Assembly (NCBI GenBank): GCA_963510375.1 | Contig: CAUPES010000002.1 | Coordinates: 1-64,000, forward strand | Reading direction: 5' to 3' | DNA: 64,000 nucleotides | DNA from: Fastidiosipila sp963510375 | Lineage (GTDB): Bacteria; Bacillota; Clostridia; Saccharofermentanales; Fastidiosipilaceae | Part shown: piece by piece, positions 16,592 to 24,954 of the stretch | Position numbering within the stretch: the stretch's first letter is position 1 | How the letters are laid out: each line of letters opens with the position of its first letter | Made by a program: the position numbers and the translations under genes | Notes under the pieces: model-generated | Database searches by the model: none | Seen by the model: the letters and a program-made list of their open reading frames with translations, nothing else | What the model was told of the DNA's origin: nothing

Positions 16592-17494
16592 ATGAAAGAA
16601 AATTATCGCAGTATTAGAAATCGTATTAAGAGCATGCAGAGTACACTGCATACAACCAGTGCCATGAAAGCTGCTGCTGGAGCTAAGCTGAAAAAAATTC
16701 AGGGACAAGCTCTACGAAGTAAGGATTTTATGGACTTATTAAGAGTATTTATGGAAGATTTGCTCAAAGTGCAAAAATCTGAAATGAATATTAGTAAAAA
16801 AACTCAAGATATAATTTCCTCTCATGCAAGTGTAAAAAAAATAGGTGTAGTCGTATTAGGCTCTGATCGTGGACTGGCAGGTAATTTTAATAATCTAATA
16901 GAGAATGGAATTGATGATTTCTATAAAGAGAAAAAAGAACCTGATAATGAAGTTTTATTTTTGCCTATAGGTAAAAGAGTAGAGAAAGCCTTGAGAAAAA
17001 AGGGTCATTCAACTCTCGAAATACACGATATAGCAGATTTTCCAACAGAAATAGATTCGGAAAAGATAAACAAACAATTATTAGATTATTATCTAACAGA
17101 AGAATTGGACGAGATTTATATATTAAGTTTTAGATTCTACTCTGGAAGTAGACAAATAGTTGAATGTGAGAAGTACTTGCCATTTACTTTCGATTTTGAA
17201 GCTAGTAGTACAGCTAAGACAAATAGAGATCCTGATTTTGGTATAACTGAGTTTGATCCGCAGGCTGAAAATATTTTAGAAAAATTATTTGAGCTTTATT
17301 TATCTACCTTTATTAGGCAGATCTTACTCGAAAGCAAGGCAAGCGAGCATTTATTCCGTATGAATGCAATGTCAAAAGCAGCAGAGAATGTAGAAGAATT
17401 GTTGGAGAAACTTAGAATTAGATTCAACCAGAGCCGTCAAGCACGTATAACATCAGAGATGATTGACATTATTAATGCTTCTAGGAATGAATAA
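16592..17494 (+). CDS. atpG: F-ATPase subunit gamma
   Basis: Central rotor shaft, 300 residues. N-terminal helix RSIRNRIKSMQSTLHTTSAMKAAAGAKL, the central Rossmann-like part with LGSDRGLAGNFNN, and the C-terminal helix ending FNQSRQARITSEMIDIINA are all present, so the rotating coiled coil is intact. Slightly longer than the common 285 residues. ATGAGGTAATTT gives a ribosome site seven bases upstream. Confidence 0.94.
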   Translation: MKENYRSIRNRIKSMQSTLHTTSAMKAAAGAKLKKIQGQALRSKDFMDLLRVFMEDLLKVQKSEMNISKKTQDIISSHASVKKIGVVVLGSDRGLAGNFNNLIENGIDDFYKEKKEPDNEVLFLPIGKRVEKALRKKGHSTLEIHDIADFPTEIDSEKINKQLLDYYLTEELDEIYILSFRFYSGSRQIVECEKYLPFTFDFEASSTAKTNRDPDFGITEFDPQAENILEKLFELYLSTFIRQILLESKASEHLFRMNAMSKAAENVEELLEKLRIRFNQSRQARITSEMIDIINASRNE

Positions 17495-17568
17495 TTGAGA
17501 TTATAAAAGGAAAATAGATCTAAAAATAAGATAGTTAGATTTAAAATGTTAGGAGGTCCTACAAAGTT

Positions 17569-19038
17569 ATGGCAGAGAATATGGTAAATAAACAAAATGA
17601 AGAAATAACTACTGCCTCAAATTTTGAAGATATAAATATTGGTGTTATAACTCAAGTAATTGGACCAGTAGTGGATGTTGAGTTTAAATCTGGTTACATG
17701 CCAGATATATATGAAGCAATTGAAGTTATGAACCCTGTAACTAAAGCAAAAGTAGTTCTGGAGGTTGCACAACAAACTAATGTAAATGTTGCTCGAACAA
17801 TTGCTTTGAACTCTACAAATGGTTTAGCAAGAGGGCTTGAAGCAAGAGCTACAGGTGATACCGTAAAAGTTCCAGTAGGTTCTGAGACATTAGGACGCAT
17901 GTTTAATTTGTTGGGAGAACCTATAGATAATCTGGGTCCAGTTGATGCAAAAACAAGTGCACCAATACATAGAGAAGTTCCGACGTTTGTGGAACAAAAG
18001 CCTGTTGATGAAATTCTCGAAACTGGTATTAAAGTTGTAGACCTATTAACACCATATCCTAAAGGTGGTAAAGTTGGACTATTTGGTGGTGCTGGTGTTG
18101 GTAAAACAGTTTTGATAATGGAATTAATCCGAAACATAGCTTATGAGCACGGTGGATATTCCGTTTTCACAGGTGTTGGAGAAAGAACACGTGAAGGAAA
18201 TGACCTATACTTTGAAATGAAAGAATCTGAGGTCTTGGACAAAACTGTATTGGTCTACGGTCAAATGAATGAACCACCAGGAGCACGTTTGAGAGTAGGC
18301 TTGTCAGGATTGACAATGGCAGAGCATTTCCGTGATGTTGAGCATAAGGATGTATTGTTATTTATTGATAATATATTCCGTTTCTCACAAGCAGGTTCAG
18401 AAGTTTCAGCATTGTTAGGACGTATGCCTTCTGCAGTTGGATATCAACCAAACTTAGCTCAAGAAATGGGTGAGTTGCAAGAGAGAATTACTTCAACAGA
18501 CAAAGGCTCAATCACTTCAGTACAAGCAGTTTATGTCCCTGCTGATGACTTAAGTGACCCAGCTCCTGCGACGACGTTTGCCCACTTGGATACATCAGTT
18601 GTTCTTTCACGTTCAATTGCTGACTTGGGTATCTATCCAGCAGTAGACCCATTGGAATCAAACTCATCGTTAATGAATCCAAATGTAATAGGCGAAGAAC
18701 ATTATGAAATAGCTCAATCGGTAATTAAAGTTATTCAAAAATATCAAGAACTGCAAGATATTATAGCTATTTTAGGTATTGATGAATTATCAGATGAAGA
18801 TAAAGAAATTATCTATCGTGCGAGAAAAATTCAGAGATTCTTATCACAACCTATGCACGTTGCTGAGAAGTTTAACAATGTACCTGGTCAATATGTTCCA
18901 CTAAAAGAAACTTTACGTGGATTTAGGATGATTTTATCCGGTGAACTTGATGATGTACCAGAGTCTTGTTTCTATACCAAGGGTACGATAGATGATGTTA
19001 TTGCAGCAGCCAAAGAATTAGAGGTGTCTGATGAGTGA
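17569..19038 (+). CDS. atpD: F-ATPase subunit beta
   Basis: Catalytic subunit, 489 residues. It has the P-loop GGAGVGKT, the catalytic Glu in GERTREGNDLYFEM, the Walker B strand VLLFIDNIFRF, the DELSEED-type loop (here IDELSDEDKEI) and the ALLGRMPSAVGYQP signature. About 20 extra residues lie ahead of the first barrel motif (GVITQVIGPVVDVEF). AGGAGG about twelve bases upstream supports the start. The stop overlaps the start of atpC. Confidence 0.97.
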   Translation: MAENMVNKQNEEITTASNFEDINIGVITQVIGPVVDVEFKSGYMPDIYEAIEVMNPVTKAKVVLEVAQQTNVNVARTIALNSTNGLARGLEARATGDTVKVPVGSETLGRMFNLLGEPIDNLGPVDAKTSAPIHREVPTFVEQKPVDEILETGIKVVDLLTPYPKGGKVGLFGGAGVGKTVLIMELIRNIAYEHGGYSVFTGVGERTREGNDLYFEMKESEVLDKTVLVYGQMNEPPGARLRVGLSGLTMAEHFRDVEHKDVLLFIDNIFRFSQAGSEVSALLGRMPSAVGYQPNLAQEMGELQERITSTDKGSITSVQAVYVPADDLSDPAPATTFAHLDTSVVLSRSIADLGIYPAVDPLESNSSLMNPNVIGEEHYEIAQSVIKVIQKYQELQDIIAILGIDELSDEDKEIIYRARKIQRFLSQPMHVAEKFNNVPGQYVPLKETLRGFRMILSGELDDVPESCFYTKGTIDDVIAAAKELEVSDE

Positions 19039-19318
19039 AGATAAACTTTTTGAATTCGATATTATTGCAGCAAGTGGTGAAGAAGTTAGCTTAAAAGCTA
19101 GTTATATCCAAATTCACTGCGAAAGTGGCTGGCGTGGTATGCTAAAAGGCAATGGTCCTCTGTACGCTTTACTTGATCATGACAATATGTATTATTATGA
19201 TGAAAAAGGTGTTAGAAAGTTTATCAATATAAACGGTGGCGTGTTGCGAGTTAAATCTGGAAAAGTTGAAATCTTGACTAAAGACTTTGAACTTCTTAGT
19301 GAAGCTGTCACTGCATAG
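19031..19318 (+). CDS. atpC: F-ATPase subunit epsilon, C-terminal hairpin missing
   Basis: Rotor subunit joining gamma to the c-ring, here 95 residues versus the usual 130-140. The beta-sandwich is recognisable (LFEFDIIAASGEEV, GWRGMLKGNGPLYALLD, FININGGVLRVKSGKVEIL), but the sequence stops about where the two C-terminal helices should start; these helices normally brake ATP hydrolysis. The stop is followed 40 bases later by a terminator, so no lost reading frame is hidden. It overlaps the end of atpD by eight bases. Last gene of the operon. Confidence 0.9.
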   Translation: MSEDKLFEFDIIAASGEEVSLKASYIQIHCESGWRGMLKGNGPLYALLDHDNMYYYDEKGVRKFININGGVLRVKSGKVEILTKDFELLSEAVTA

Positions 19319-19358
19319 GAGTTTATCTTTAAGTTACATATAAGTTATTCATGTTGTT

Positions 19359-19393
19359 AAGCCGTAGAGAGAGTTTTTTCTGCGGCTTTTTTG
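19359..19393 (+). terminator. Terminator of the ATPase operon
   Basis: AAGCCGTAG (19359-19367) pairs with CTGCGGCTT (19380-19388, one G-U), followed by TTTTTTG. Confidence 0.8.
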
Positions 19394-19434
19394 TTTAATG
19401 ATTTATTTTAAAGCTATTTTTTAAGTTTACTTAA

Positions 19435-19463
19435 TTTATGTAGAGATTTTTATTGAGTATAAT
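19435..19463 (+). promoter_or_regulatory. Candidate promoter of the acetyltransferase gene
   Basis: TATAAT at 19458-19463 with a poor -35 (TTTATG, 19435-19440) 17 bases upstream; located 57 bases before the ATG. Confidence 0.4.
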
Positions 19464-19519
19464 AATAGGTACGGAGAAGATTAGCAAAACCAGACAGAGA
19501 AGGATATTTAGAAAGACGC

Positions 19520-20068
19520 ATGAATATTATGGACAAGCGTGAGAAAGTTAAATTACTTAAACTATCATTAGAGTTCGATCAAGAAATCATGGCATTTAGG
19601 CAAGAGTTTTTGGAATATGGTGGAAGTATGGACGGTTGTGGAAATTTAATCGGTTGTGAAACCTCAGAAGGGTGGCTTGACGAGATAGGGAATTTAACTC
19701 GAGCTGAAACTTGTCCAGATGGATATGTGCCAATGACTCAATTTATATGCATTAGAGAAGCTGATAATAAACTTGTAGGGGTAATTCAGGTTCGTCATTA
19801 CTTTAATGATTATCTCGAGAAATTTGGCAGTCATATAGGTTACTCTGTTAGACCTTCAGAACGTAGAAAAGGGTATGCCACAGAAATGCTAGAGCTGATT
19901 TTACCCTACTGCAAGGAACTAGGATTAGATAAGGTGCTAGTAACTTGTCTGGAAGATAATGAAGCTAGTAGAAGAGTTATTAAACATAATGGTGGAGTCT
20001 ATGAATCGACTGTTTATGAGCCTAATCGCAAAGCTAGTCTAGAGAGGTATTGGATAAGTATAGAGTAA
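19520..20068 (+). CDS. GNAT-family N-acetyltransferase
   Basis: A 182-residue cytoplasmic acetyltransferase with a full acetyl-CoA-binding motif: IGYSVRPSERRKGYATEML, where RRKGYAT matches the R/Q-x-x-G-x-G/A pyrophosphate loop. A ligand-facing strand (FICIREADNKLVGVIQVRHYF) and the second motif LEDNEASRRVIKHNGG are also present. The acceptor cannot be told. A second possible start is three codons downstream (ATG 19529). It stands between the ATPase terminator and a lipoprotein gene. Confidence 0.85.
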   Translation: MNIMDKREKVKLLKLSLEFDQEIMAFRQEFLEYGGSMDGCGNLIGCETSEGWLDEIGNLTRAETCPDGYVPMTQFICIREADNKLVGVIQVRHYFNDYLEKFGSHIGYSVRPSERRKGYATEMLELILPYCKELGLDKVLVTCLEDNEASRRVIKHNGGVYESTVYEPNRKASLERYWISIE

Positions 20069-20129
20069 GGAAAGATGCATAAGATAAAAAGACAGTTGAT
20101 GCAATATCTTGTTGCATGGAGGTGTAGGA

Positions 20130-20492
20130 ATGAATGTGAAGAGATCGAAAACTATAAAGAAAGTTTCATTGTTATTATTTTTATCATTTTTTGTTTTATT
20201 ACTGCCTGCTTGTGATAGAAATAGTGCAAATTATATTATTAATAATAAGCCAAAGATTGAAGGTACAGTTGAAAAAATTAGTGAAGAATCGATTTTCATA
20301 AAGAATGAAAATGGTAAATATAGAGTATCTTTAGATGTCAAGAACAAAGATAGTATGACTGATTTCTATATTGGTGATGAGGTTTATGTATATTTTGATG
20401 GAGTAATGTTAGAGACTTATCCAGCACAGATAAATAATACTCTGTTCATAGCACTGAAAACACCTTCTAAAGATAGACCTCAGAGGGATTAA
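20130..20492 (+). CDS. Small lipoprotein, DUF3221-like
   Basis: A 120-residue lipoprotein. Signal peptide with basic start (KRSKTIKK), hydrophobic run and lipobox LPAC, so lipid attachment to Cys is expected. The rest is a single beta-rich domain (GTVEKISEESIFIKNENG ... FYIGDEVYVYFDG ... TYPAQ) resembling DUF3221. ATG 20130 is preceded by GGAGGTG; an upstream TTG at 20109 would add MLHGGVG and is less likely. Function unknown. Confidence 0.65.
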   Translation: MNVKRSKTIKKVSLLLFLSFFVLLLPACDRNSANYIINNKPKIEGTVEKISEESIFIKNENGKYRVSLDVKNKDSMTDFYIGDEVYVYFDGVMLETYPAQINNTLFIALKTPSKDRPQRD

Positions 20493-20574
20493 GTGTAGGT
20501 TGTATTATTTTCTTAAAAATGAGTAAAAAATAGAACTATTGAAATTGTTTCTGGAGATGGATAATAAAAGATAT

Positions 20575-20711
20575 CAAATATTGGGAGTTGAAAACACCAA
20601 ATATTGGGAGTTGAAAACACCAAATCTTGGGAGTTGAAAACACCAAATCTTGGGAGTTGAAAATGTCAAATGTTGGGAGTTGAAAACGTCAAATCCTGGG
20701 AGTTATAGTGT
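20575..20711. repeat. Six tandem 23-bp repeats before the DUF4143 ATPase gene
   Basis: Units begin at 20575, 20598, 20621, 20644, 20667 and 20690. The common core is TTGGGAGTTGAAAA; the flanking bases CAAAT and CAC vary slightly, and the last copy is worn and runs into the -10 TATAAT at 20711-20716. There are no spacers, so it is not a CRISPR. Two further copies lie after the gene (22129-22174). The 23-bp period is about 2.2 helix turns. An operator array or iteron-like binding site is the best guess. Confidence 0.85.
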
Positions 20712-20716
20712 ATAAT
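20711..20716 (+). promoter_or_regulatory. -10 element of the ATPase gene, no clear -35
   Basis: TATAAT touches the last 23-bp repeat, 18 bases before the AGGAGG site. No -35 hexamer is found at 16-18 bases, so transcription probably depends on a protein bound to the repeats or is repressed by it. Confidence 0.55.
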
Positions 20717-20734
20717 ATATCCAGGAGGCTGATT

Positions 20735-21994
20735 ATGAAAGAATATTTACGTAGACTAGTTGACGATCTATTGAAAGAAGAATTAGAAGCTTTCGGTGCA
20801 GTGCTGATAACAGGACCAAAGTGGTGTGGAAAGACAACCACTGGTTTAAACCAAGCAAATAGTACACTCTTCCTACAAGATCCTGATAACAGAGAACAAA
20901 ATTTAAGACTAGCAGATATTAAACCATCTTTGTTATTGGAAGGTGATAATCCTAGATTAATTGATGAATGGCAGGATGCTCCTCAGTTATGGGATGCAGT
21001 TAGGTTCAGTGTTGATAAAAGAGGTGAAACAGGTTTGTATATACTTACTGGTTCAACGAGTGTTGATGAATCTTTAATGGCACATTCAGGAACAGGAAGA
21101 ATTTCAAGATTAAAGATGAGAACATTAAGTCTCTTTGAAAGTGGTGAATCTAAAGGAGATGTTAGTCTTTCTGATTTGCTAAATGGTGAAGATATAGGGA
21201 GCCAATCAGCACACAGTATAGAGGATATAGCTAATTTGATTGTTGGTGGTGGTTGGCCTGCATCAGTTAATAGAGCTCAAGATGTTAAACAAAGACAAGT
21301 GGCAGGATACTGTAGATCTATAGTAAATACGGAAATTTCTACAGCAGATGGCATTAGTCGCGATAGTGAAAAGGTTTTTCAAGTTTTAAGGTCATATTCA
21401 CGACATATTTCTACGCAAGCTACAATAAAAACGATTACTAACGATGTTACTAATAACTTTGACTCTATAAATAGAAAAACTGTAGGTGATTATCTAGAGG
21501 CATTGCAAAGAATATTTGTCATTGAAGATTTGAAAGCATGGAGCCCAAAACTAAGGTCTAAAACAATGATCTCCACAAGTCCGACAAGACATTTCGTTGA
21601 TCCAGCTATAGCAGCATATTTTCTTGATGCTAAGCCATTAGACTTAGTTAATGATTTAGAAACAATGGGTTTGTTATTTGAGTCATTAGTTATTAGAGAT
21701 TTAAGAATCTATGCAGAAAGTCTAGGAGGAAAAGTGTACCATTATCGAGATTATAATGGACAAGAATCTGATGCGATTTTACATTTTAATAACGGAAAAT
21801 GGGCAGCTATAGAGGTTAAATTAGGTAATAAAGCTATTGAAGAAGGTGCAGAAAGTTTGAAACGTTTTGTTGATCAAGTTGACCAAAACTCCATGAATAA
21901 ACCATCTTTCTTAGCAGTAATTACTGGAACAGGATATGCTTATAGAAGGGAAGATGGTATTTACGTTATTCCGATTGGATGTTTGAGAAACTAG
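20735..21994 (+). CDS. AAA ATPase with DUF4143 / PD-(D/E)XK-like C-terminus
   Basis: A 419-residue ATPase of the AAA_14/DUF4143 type. Walker A is GPKWCGKT (residues 27-34), Walker B is LIDEWQ (75-80) and the sensor-like TGSTS follows. The C-terminal half ends in a nuclease-fold pattern, ESDAIL (344-349) then IEVKLG (359-364), the D...ExK order of PD-(D/E)XK proteins. The family is widespread, often as orphan or mobile genes of unknown role. ATG 20735 has AGGAGG six bases upstream. It lies between two clusters of the same 23-bp repeat and just before a type I restriction system, so a link to genome defence is possible but unproven. Confidence 0.85.
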   Translation: MKEYLRRLVDDLLKEELEAFGAVLITGPKWCGKTTTGLNQANSTLFLQDPDNREQNLRLADIKPSLLLEGDNPRLIDEWQDAPQLWDAVRFSVDKRGETGLYILTGSTSVDESLMAHSGTGRISRLKMRTLSLFESGESKGDVSLSDLLNGEDIGSQSAHSIEDIANLIVGGGWPASVNRAQDVKQRQVAGYCRSIVNTEISTADGISRDSEKVFQVLRSYSRHISTQATIKTITNDVTNNFDSINRKTVGDYLEALQRIFVIEDLKAWSPKLRSKTMISTSPTRHFVDPAIAAYFLDAKPLDLVNDLETMGLLFESLVIRDLRIYAESLGGKVYHYRDYNGQESDAILHFNNGKWAAIEVKLGNKAIEEGAESLKRFVDQVDQNSMNKPSFLAVITGTGYAYRREDGIYVIPIGCLRN

Positions 21995-22069
21995 AAAAAA
22001 TAAATGATTAAGAATTAAATATAAATTAATTCTTCGAGTTAATGAGAAACAATGGAAAATACAGACCAG

Positions 22070-22100
22070 AAAACCTATCGAATTCGATAGGTTTTATTTT
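22070..22100 (+). terminator. Terminator after the DUF4143 ATPase gene
   Basis: Perfect 13-base inverted repeat (AAAACCTATCGAA and its complement) followed by TTTTATTTT. Confidence 0.75.
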
Positions 22101-22128
22101 AGATAATATTTACCAGAATAATAAACAT

Positions 22129-22174
22129 CAAAACTTGGGAGTTGAAAATACCAAATGTTGGCAGTTGGTAATAA
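22129..22174. repeat. Two further copies of the 23-bp repeat
   Basis: Copies at 22129-22151 (close to consensus) and 22152-22174 (worn: TTGGCAGTTGGTAA). They continue the family found upstream of the ATPase gene, so the gene is bracketed by it. Confidence 0.75.
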
Positions 22175-22214
22175 CCAATCATTAAATCCCTATGCCAAAA
22201 TTAAGCTTTTACCT

Positions 22215-22220
22215 TATAAT
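22215..22220 (+). promoter_or_regulatory. Candidate -10 of hsdM
   Basis: TATAAT 94 bases before the hsdM start; the -35 at the normal distance is poor (ATGCCA). The worn 23-bp repeats end 40 bases upstream. Confidence 0.35.
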
Positions 22221-22313
22221 GGACTTAATGTGGAATGCTAAAGTTAATAATCCTTTAGACAATACTAAGCAAGAAAAATTATGTATTCCACTACTATTCT
22301 TAAGAGGTGAAAT

Positions 22314-23774
22314 ATGCTAACTGGTGAATTGAGAAAGCAAGTAGATGCAATCTGGGAGACACTCTGGAACGAGGGGAGCTCCAATCCCTTAACTAATATT
22401 GAACAAATAACCTATTTAATTTTCATGAAGAGCCTGGACCAAACTGAACTCGGCAAGGAACAAGATGCGAATTTTCTTGGTTTCGAGCATGTTTCAATAT
22501 TCCCTAATGACAAGCCTGAATATCGTTGGCATGTGTTTAAGAATTTAGAAGCTACTGAGCTATTTACCTTAATGCAGCAGGAGATTTTTCCTTTTATTAA
22601 AAGTCTGCAAGGTGATGACGGCGAGACATCTTTTTCTCGTTATATGAAAGATGCGATTTTCCAAATTAATAAACCTAGTACTTTGCAAAAAGTGGTTGAA
22701 GCTGTAGATAAGCTGCCAACTGATGATAGAGATATGCAAGGTGACATTTATGAGTATCTGCTTTCACAATTACAGCAGTCTGGTACTAATGGTCAGTTTA
22801 GAACTCCAAGACATATTATAAATATGATGGTTGACCTAGTTCAGCCCACTCCTGAAGATTCCATATGTGATCCTGCTATGGGTACTGCAGGATTTCTCGT
22901 TGGTGCTGCGAATTATCTAAGAGATAAGCACAAAGATTTATTCTATGATTCGGAAAAAGCTAAGCATTATCATAACTCCATGTTTACCGGTTATGATATG
23001 GATACGACTATGCTACGTATTGGTGCCATGAACATGATGCTCCACCAGGTTGAGAATCCTCAAATCTCTTATCAAGACTCTTTGTCAGAGGATAACCCTG
23101 ATAGAGAGAAATTCTCATTGATTCTTGCCAATCCGCCATTTACTGGATCTCTAGACTACGATATTGTTGCTAGCGATATTCTAGCAAGTATTAAGACTAA
23201 GAAAACTGAATTATTATTTGTTGACCTGATTATTAAAATGCTAAAAATTGGTGGTAGGGCAGCAATTATTGTGCCTGATGGTGTGTTGTTCGGTTCTTCT
23301 AGAGCTCATAAATCCTTACGTCAGGCTATTGTAGAAGAGAATAGATTAGAAGCTGTAATCTCCATGCCTAGTGGTGTGTTTAAACCGTATGCAGGGGTTT
23401 CAACAGCAGTGTTAATTTTCACCAAGACCGGTATAGGTGGTACGGATAAAGTCTGGTTCTACGATATGGAAAATGATGGTTATTCCCTCAACGATAACCG
23501 TAATCCAATTGATGCTAATGATATTCCAGATATAATTGAGCGTTTCCATAATCTGGAAAAAGAAACTGATAGAGCTCGTACAGAGAAGTCTTTCATGGTG
23601 TCTAAAGCTGAAATTGTTGAGAAAGATTATGACCTCAGTATCAATAAATATAGAGAAATTATCTATGAAACGATTGAATATGAAGCTCCAGAGGTGATTA
23701 TTGCTAAACTCCAGGAAATGGAAGACGAAATCCAGACTGGTCTAGAAGAGTTGAAAGGCTTGCTAGGTGAGTAG
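22314..23774 (+). CDS. hsdM: Type I restriction system, DNA adenine methyltransferase (M) subunit
   Basis: An N6-adenine methyltransferase subunit, 486 residues, that methylates host DNA with HsdS. AdoMet motif I is DPAMGTAGF (residues 186-194) and the catalytic motif IV is NPPF (273-276). The N-terminal helical domain (LRKQVDAIWETLW...) and the C-terminal helical part are typical. Start supported by AGAGGTGA upstream. It overlaps or adjoins hsdS at 23767-23776, so the two are translated together. Confidence 0.95.
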   Translation: MLTGELRKQVDAIWETLWNEGSSNPLTNIEQITYLIFMKSLDQTELGKEQDANFLGFEHVSIFPNDKPEYRWHVFKNLEATELFTLMQQEIFPFIKSLQGDDGETSFSRYMKDAIFQINKPSTLQKVVEAVDKLPTDDRDMQGDIYEYLLSQLQQSGTNGQFRTPRHIINMMVDLVQPTPEDSICDPAMGTAGFLVGAANYLRDKHKDLFYDSEKAKHYHNSMFTGYDMDTTMLRIGAMNMMLHQVENPQISYQDSLSEDNPDREKFSLILANPPFTGSLDYDIVASDILASIKTKKTELLFVDLIIKMLKIGGRAAIIVPDGVLFGSSRAHKSLRQAIVEENRLEAVISMPSGVFKPYAGVSTAVLIFTKTGIGGTDKVWFYDMENDGYSLNDNRNPIDANDIPDIIERFHNLEKETDRARTEKSFMVSKAEIVEKDYDLSINKYREIIYETIEYEAPEVIIAKLQEMEDEIQTGLEELKGLLGE

Positions 23775-23775
23775 T

Positions 23776-24882
23776 ATGGAATGGGTTAAGTTAGGGGATG
23801 TTTGTATACCAAAACAATTTAAAACAATTCCTAAAAAAGATATGACAGAAAAAGGTTATCCTTTATTTGGGGCGAATGGGAAAATAGGATATTATAGTAA
23901 ATACTCTCATGTTGAAGAAACTATATGCATTACATGTCGTGGAACTTGTGGTCAAGTTAATATGTCATTGCCATATTCTTACATTAATGGAAATGCCATG
24001 ACCTTAAATAATTTAGATGAAAAGACATTTGATAAATGGTTCTTGTTTTATTATTTAAAATATAGAGGATTTGATGACGTCATTACAGGTTCAGTACAAC
24101 CACAGATAATTGCATCTAATTTATCTAAAATACTCTTGCCAGTCATAAATTTATCCCAGCAAAAAAAAATAGTAAAAAATATAAGATTAATAGAATCTCT
24201 AATCTCCACCCGCAAAGCACAAATAGCAGCATTAGATGAATTAGTTCAAAGCGTATTTTATGAGATGTTTGGAGATGTTTACGAAAAAAGATTTAAAGTA
24301 GTTAAAATAAAAGATATTTATACTTCCACTCAATATGGATCAAGTTCTAAAGCATCAGATCAAGTAAAGCAGTATCCAATATTAAGAATGGGTAATATAA
24401 CATATGATGGAAAATTAGATTTATCAGATTTGAAATATATTGATTTAGCAGAAGATGAAAGAGACAAGTATTTAGTACAGAAAAATGATCTTTTATTCAA
24501 TAGAACAAATAGTGTTGAACTAGTAGGCAAAACAGCATTATATGATTTAGAAGAACCAATGGCATATGCAGGTTATTTAATAAGATTACGAATTGATGAA
24601 AAATATATATTACCTCAGTTTTTAAATGTTCAAATGAACTCACCTTATTTAAAGAAAGTATTGAGGCATATGGCAAAAGGAATTATAGGACAAGCAAATA
24701 TTAATGCTAAAGAAATGCTAGAAATAGATATTATCCTTCCACCACTAGAACTCCAAGAACAATTCACAGCTAAAGTTGAAGCCATAGAAGCCGAAAAAGC
24801 TAAACTTCAAACATCATTAAAAGAAATGGAAACGCTCTTTGATGCTTTAATGCAAGAGGCATTTAGTGGGAATTTAGGGTAG
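23776..24882 (+). CDS. hsdS: Type I restriction system, specificity (S) subunit
   Basis: Sequence-recognition subunit, 368 residues. Two target-recognition domains are visible: residues about 1-145 (EWVKLGDVC ... NGNAMTL ... QPQIIASNLSKILLPVI) and about 178-330 (VVKIKDIY ... QYPILRMGNI ... GQANINAKEMLEIDIILPP), each followed by a helical spacer (STRKAQIAALDELVQ and KAKLQTSLKEMETL). Only one S gene is present, with no inverted partial copies, so there is no sign of phase-variable shuffling. The ATG at 23776 has GGTGAG upstream; a GTG at 23767 overlapping hsdM would add three residues. The recognised sequence is unknown. Confidence 0.92.
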   Translation: MEWVKLGDVCIPKQFKTIPKKDMTEKGYPLFGANGKIGYYSKYSHVEETICITCRGTCGQVNMSLPYSYINGNAMTLNNLDEKTFDKWFLFYYLKYRGFDDVITGSVQPQIIASNLSKILLPVINLSQQKKIVKNIRLIESLISTRKAQIAALDELVQSVFYEMFGDVYEKRFKVVKIKDIYTSTQYGSSSKASDQVKQYPILRMGNITYDGKLDLSDLKYIDLAEDERDKYLVQKNDLLFNRTNSVELVGKTALYDLEEPMAYAGYLIRLRIDEKYILPQFLNVQMNSPYLKKVLRHMAKGIIGQANINAKEMLEIDIILPPLELQEQFTAKVEAIEAEKAKLQTSLKEMETLFDALMQEAFSGNLG

Positions 24883-24954
24883 AATAAAGGATAAGCAAAA
24901 CTAACCACAAAAAAACTAAAAAACCAACACACAGAAAGGAGGTCCACAGTAAAA

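Larger units (their letters stand above)
21995..22313. other. Non-coding gap with terminator, two 23-bp repeats and hsdM promoter
   Basis: This 319-base gap holds no credible gene. It contains a terminator (22070-22100), two copies of the 23-bp repeat (22129-22174) and a TATAAT (22215-22220) ahead of hsdM. Confidence 0.7.

Noticed and set aside
20575..20711. CRISPR array
   Set aside because: Repeats are directly tandem with no spacers, only 23 bp long, and no cas genes are present in the window.
23776..24882. Phase-variable hsdS by inversion
   Set aside because: There is only one specificity gene and no inverted partial copies or recombinase in the window.
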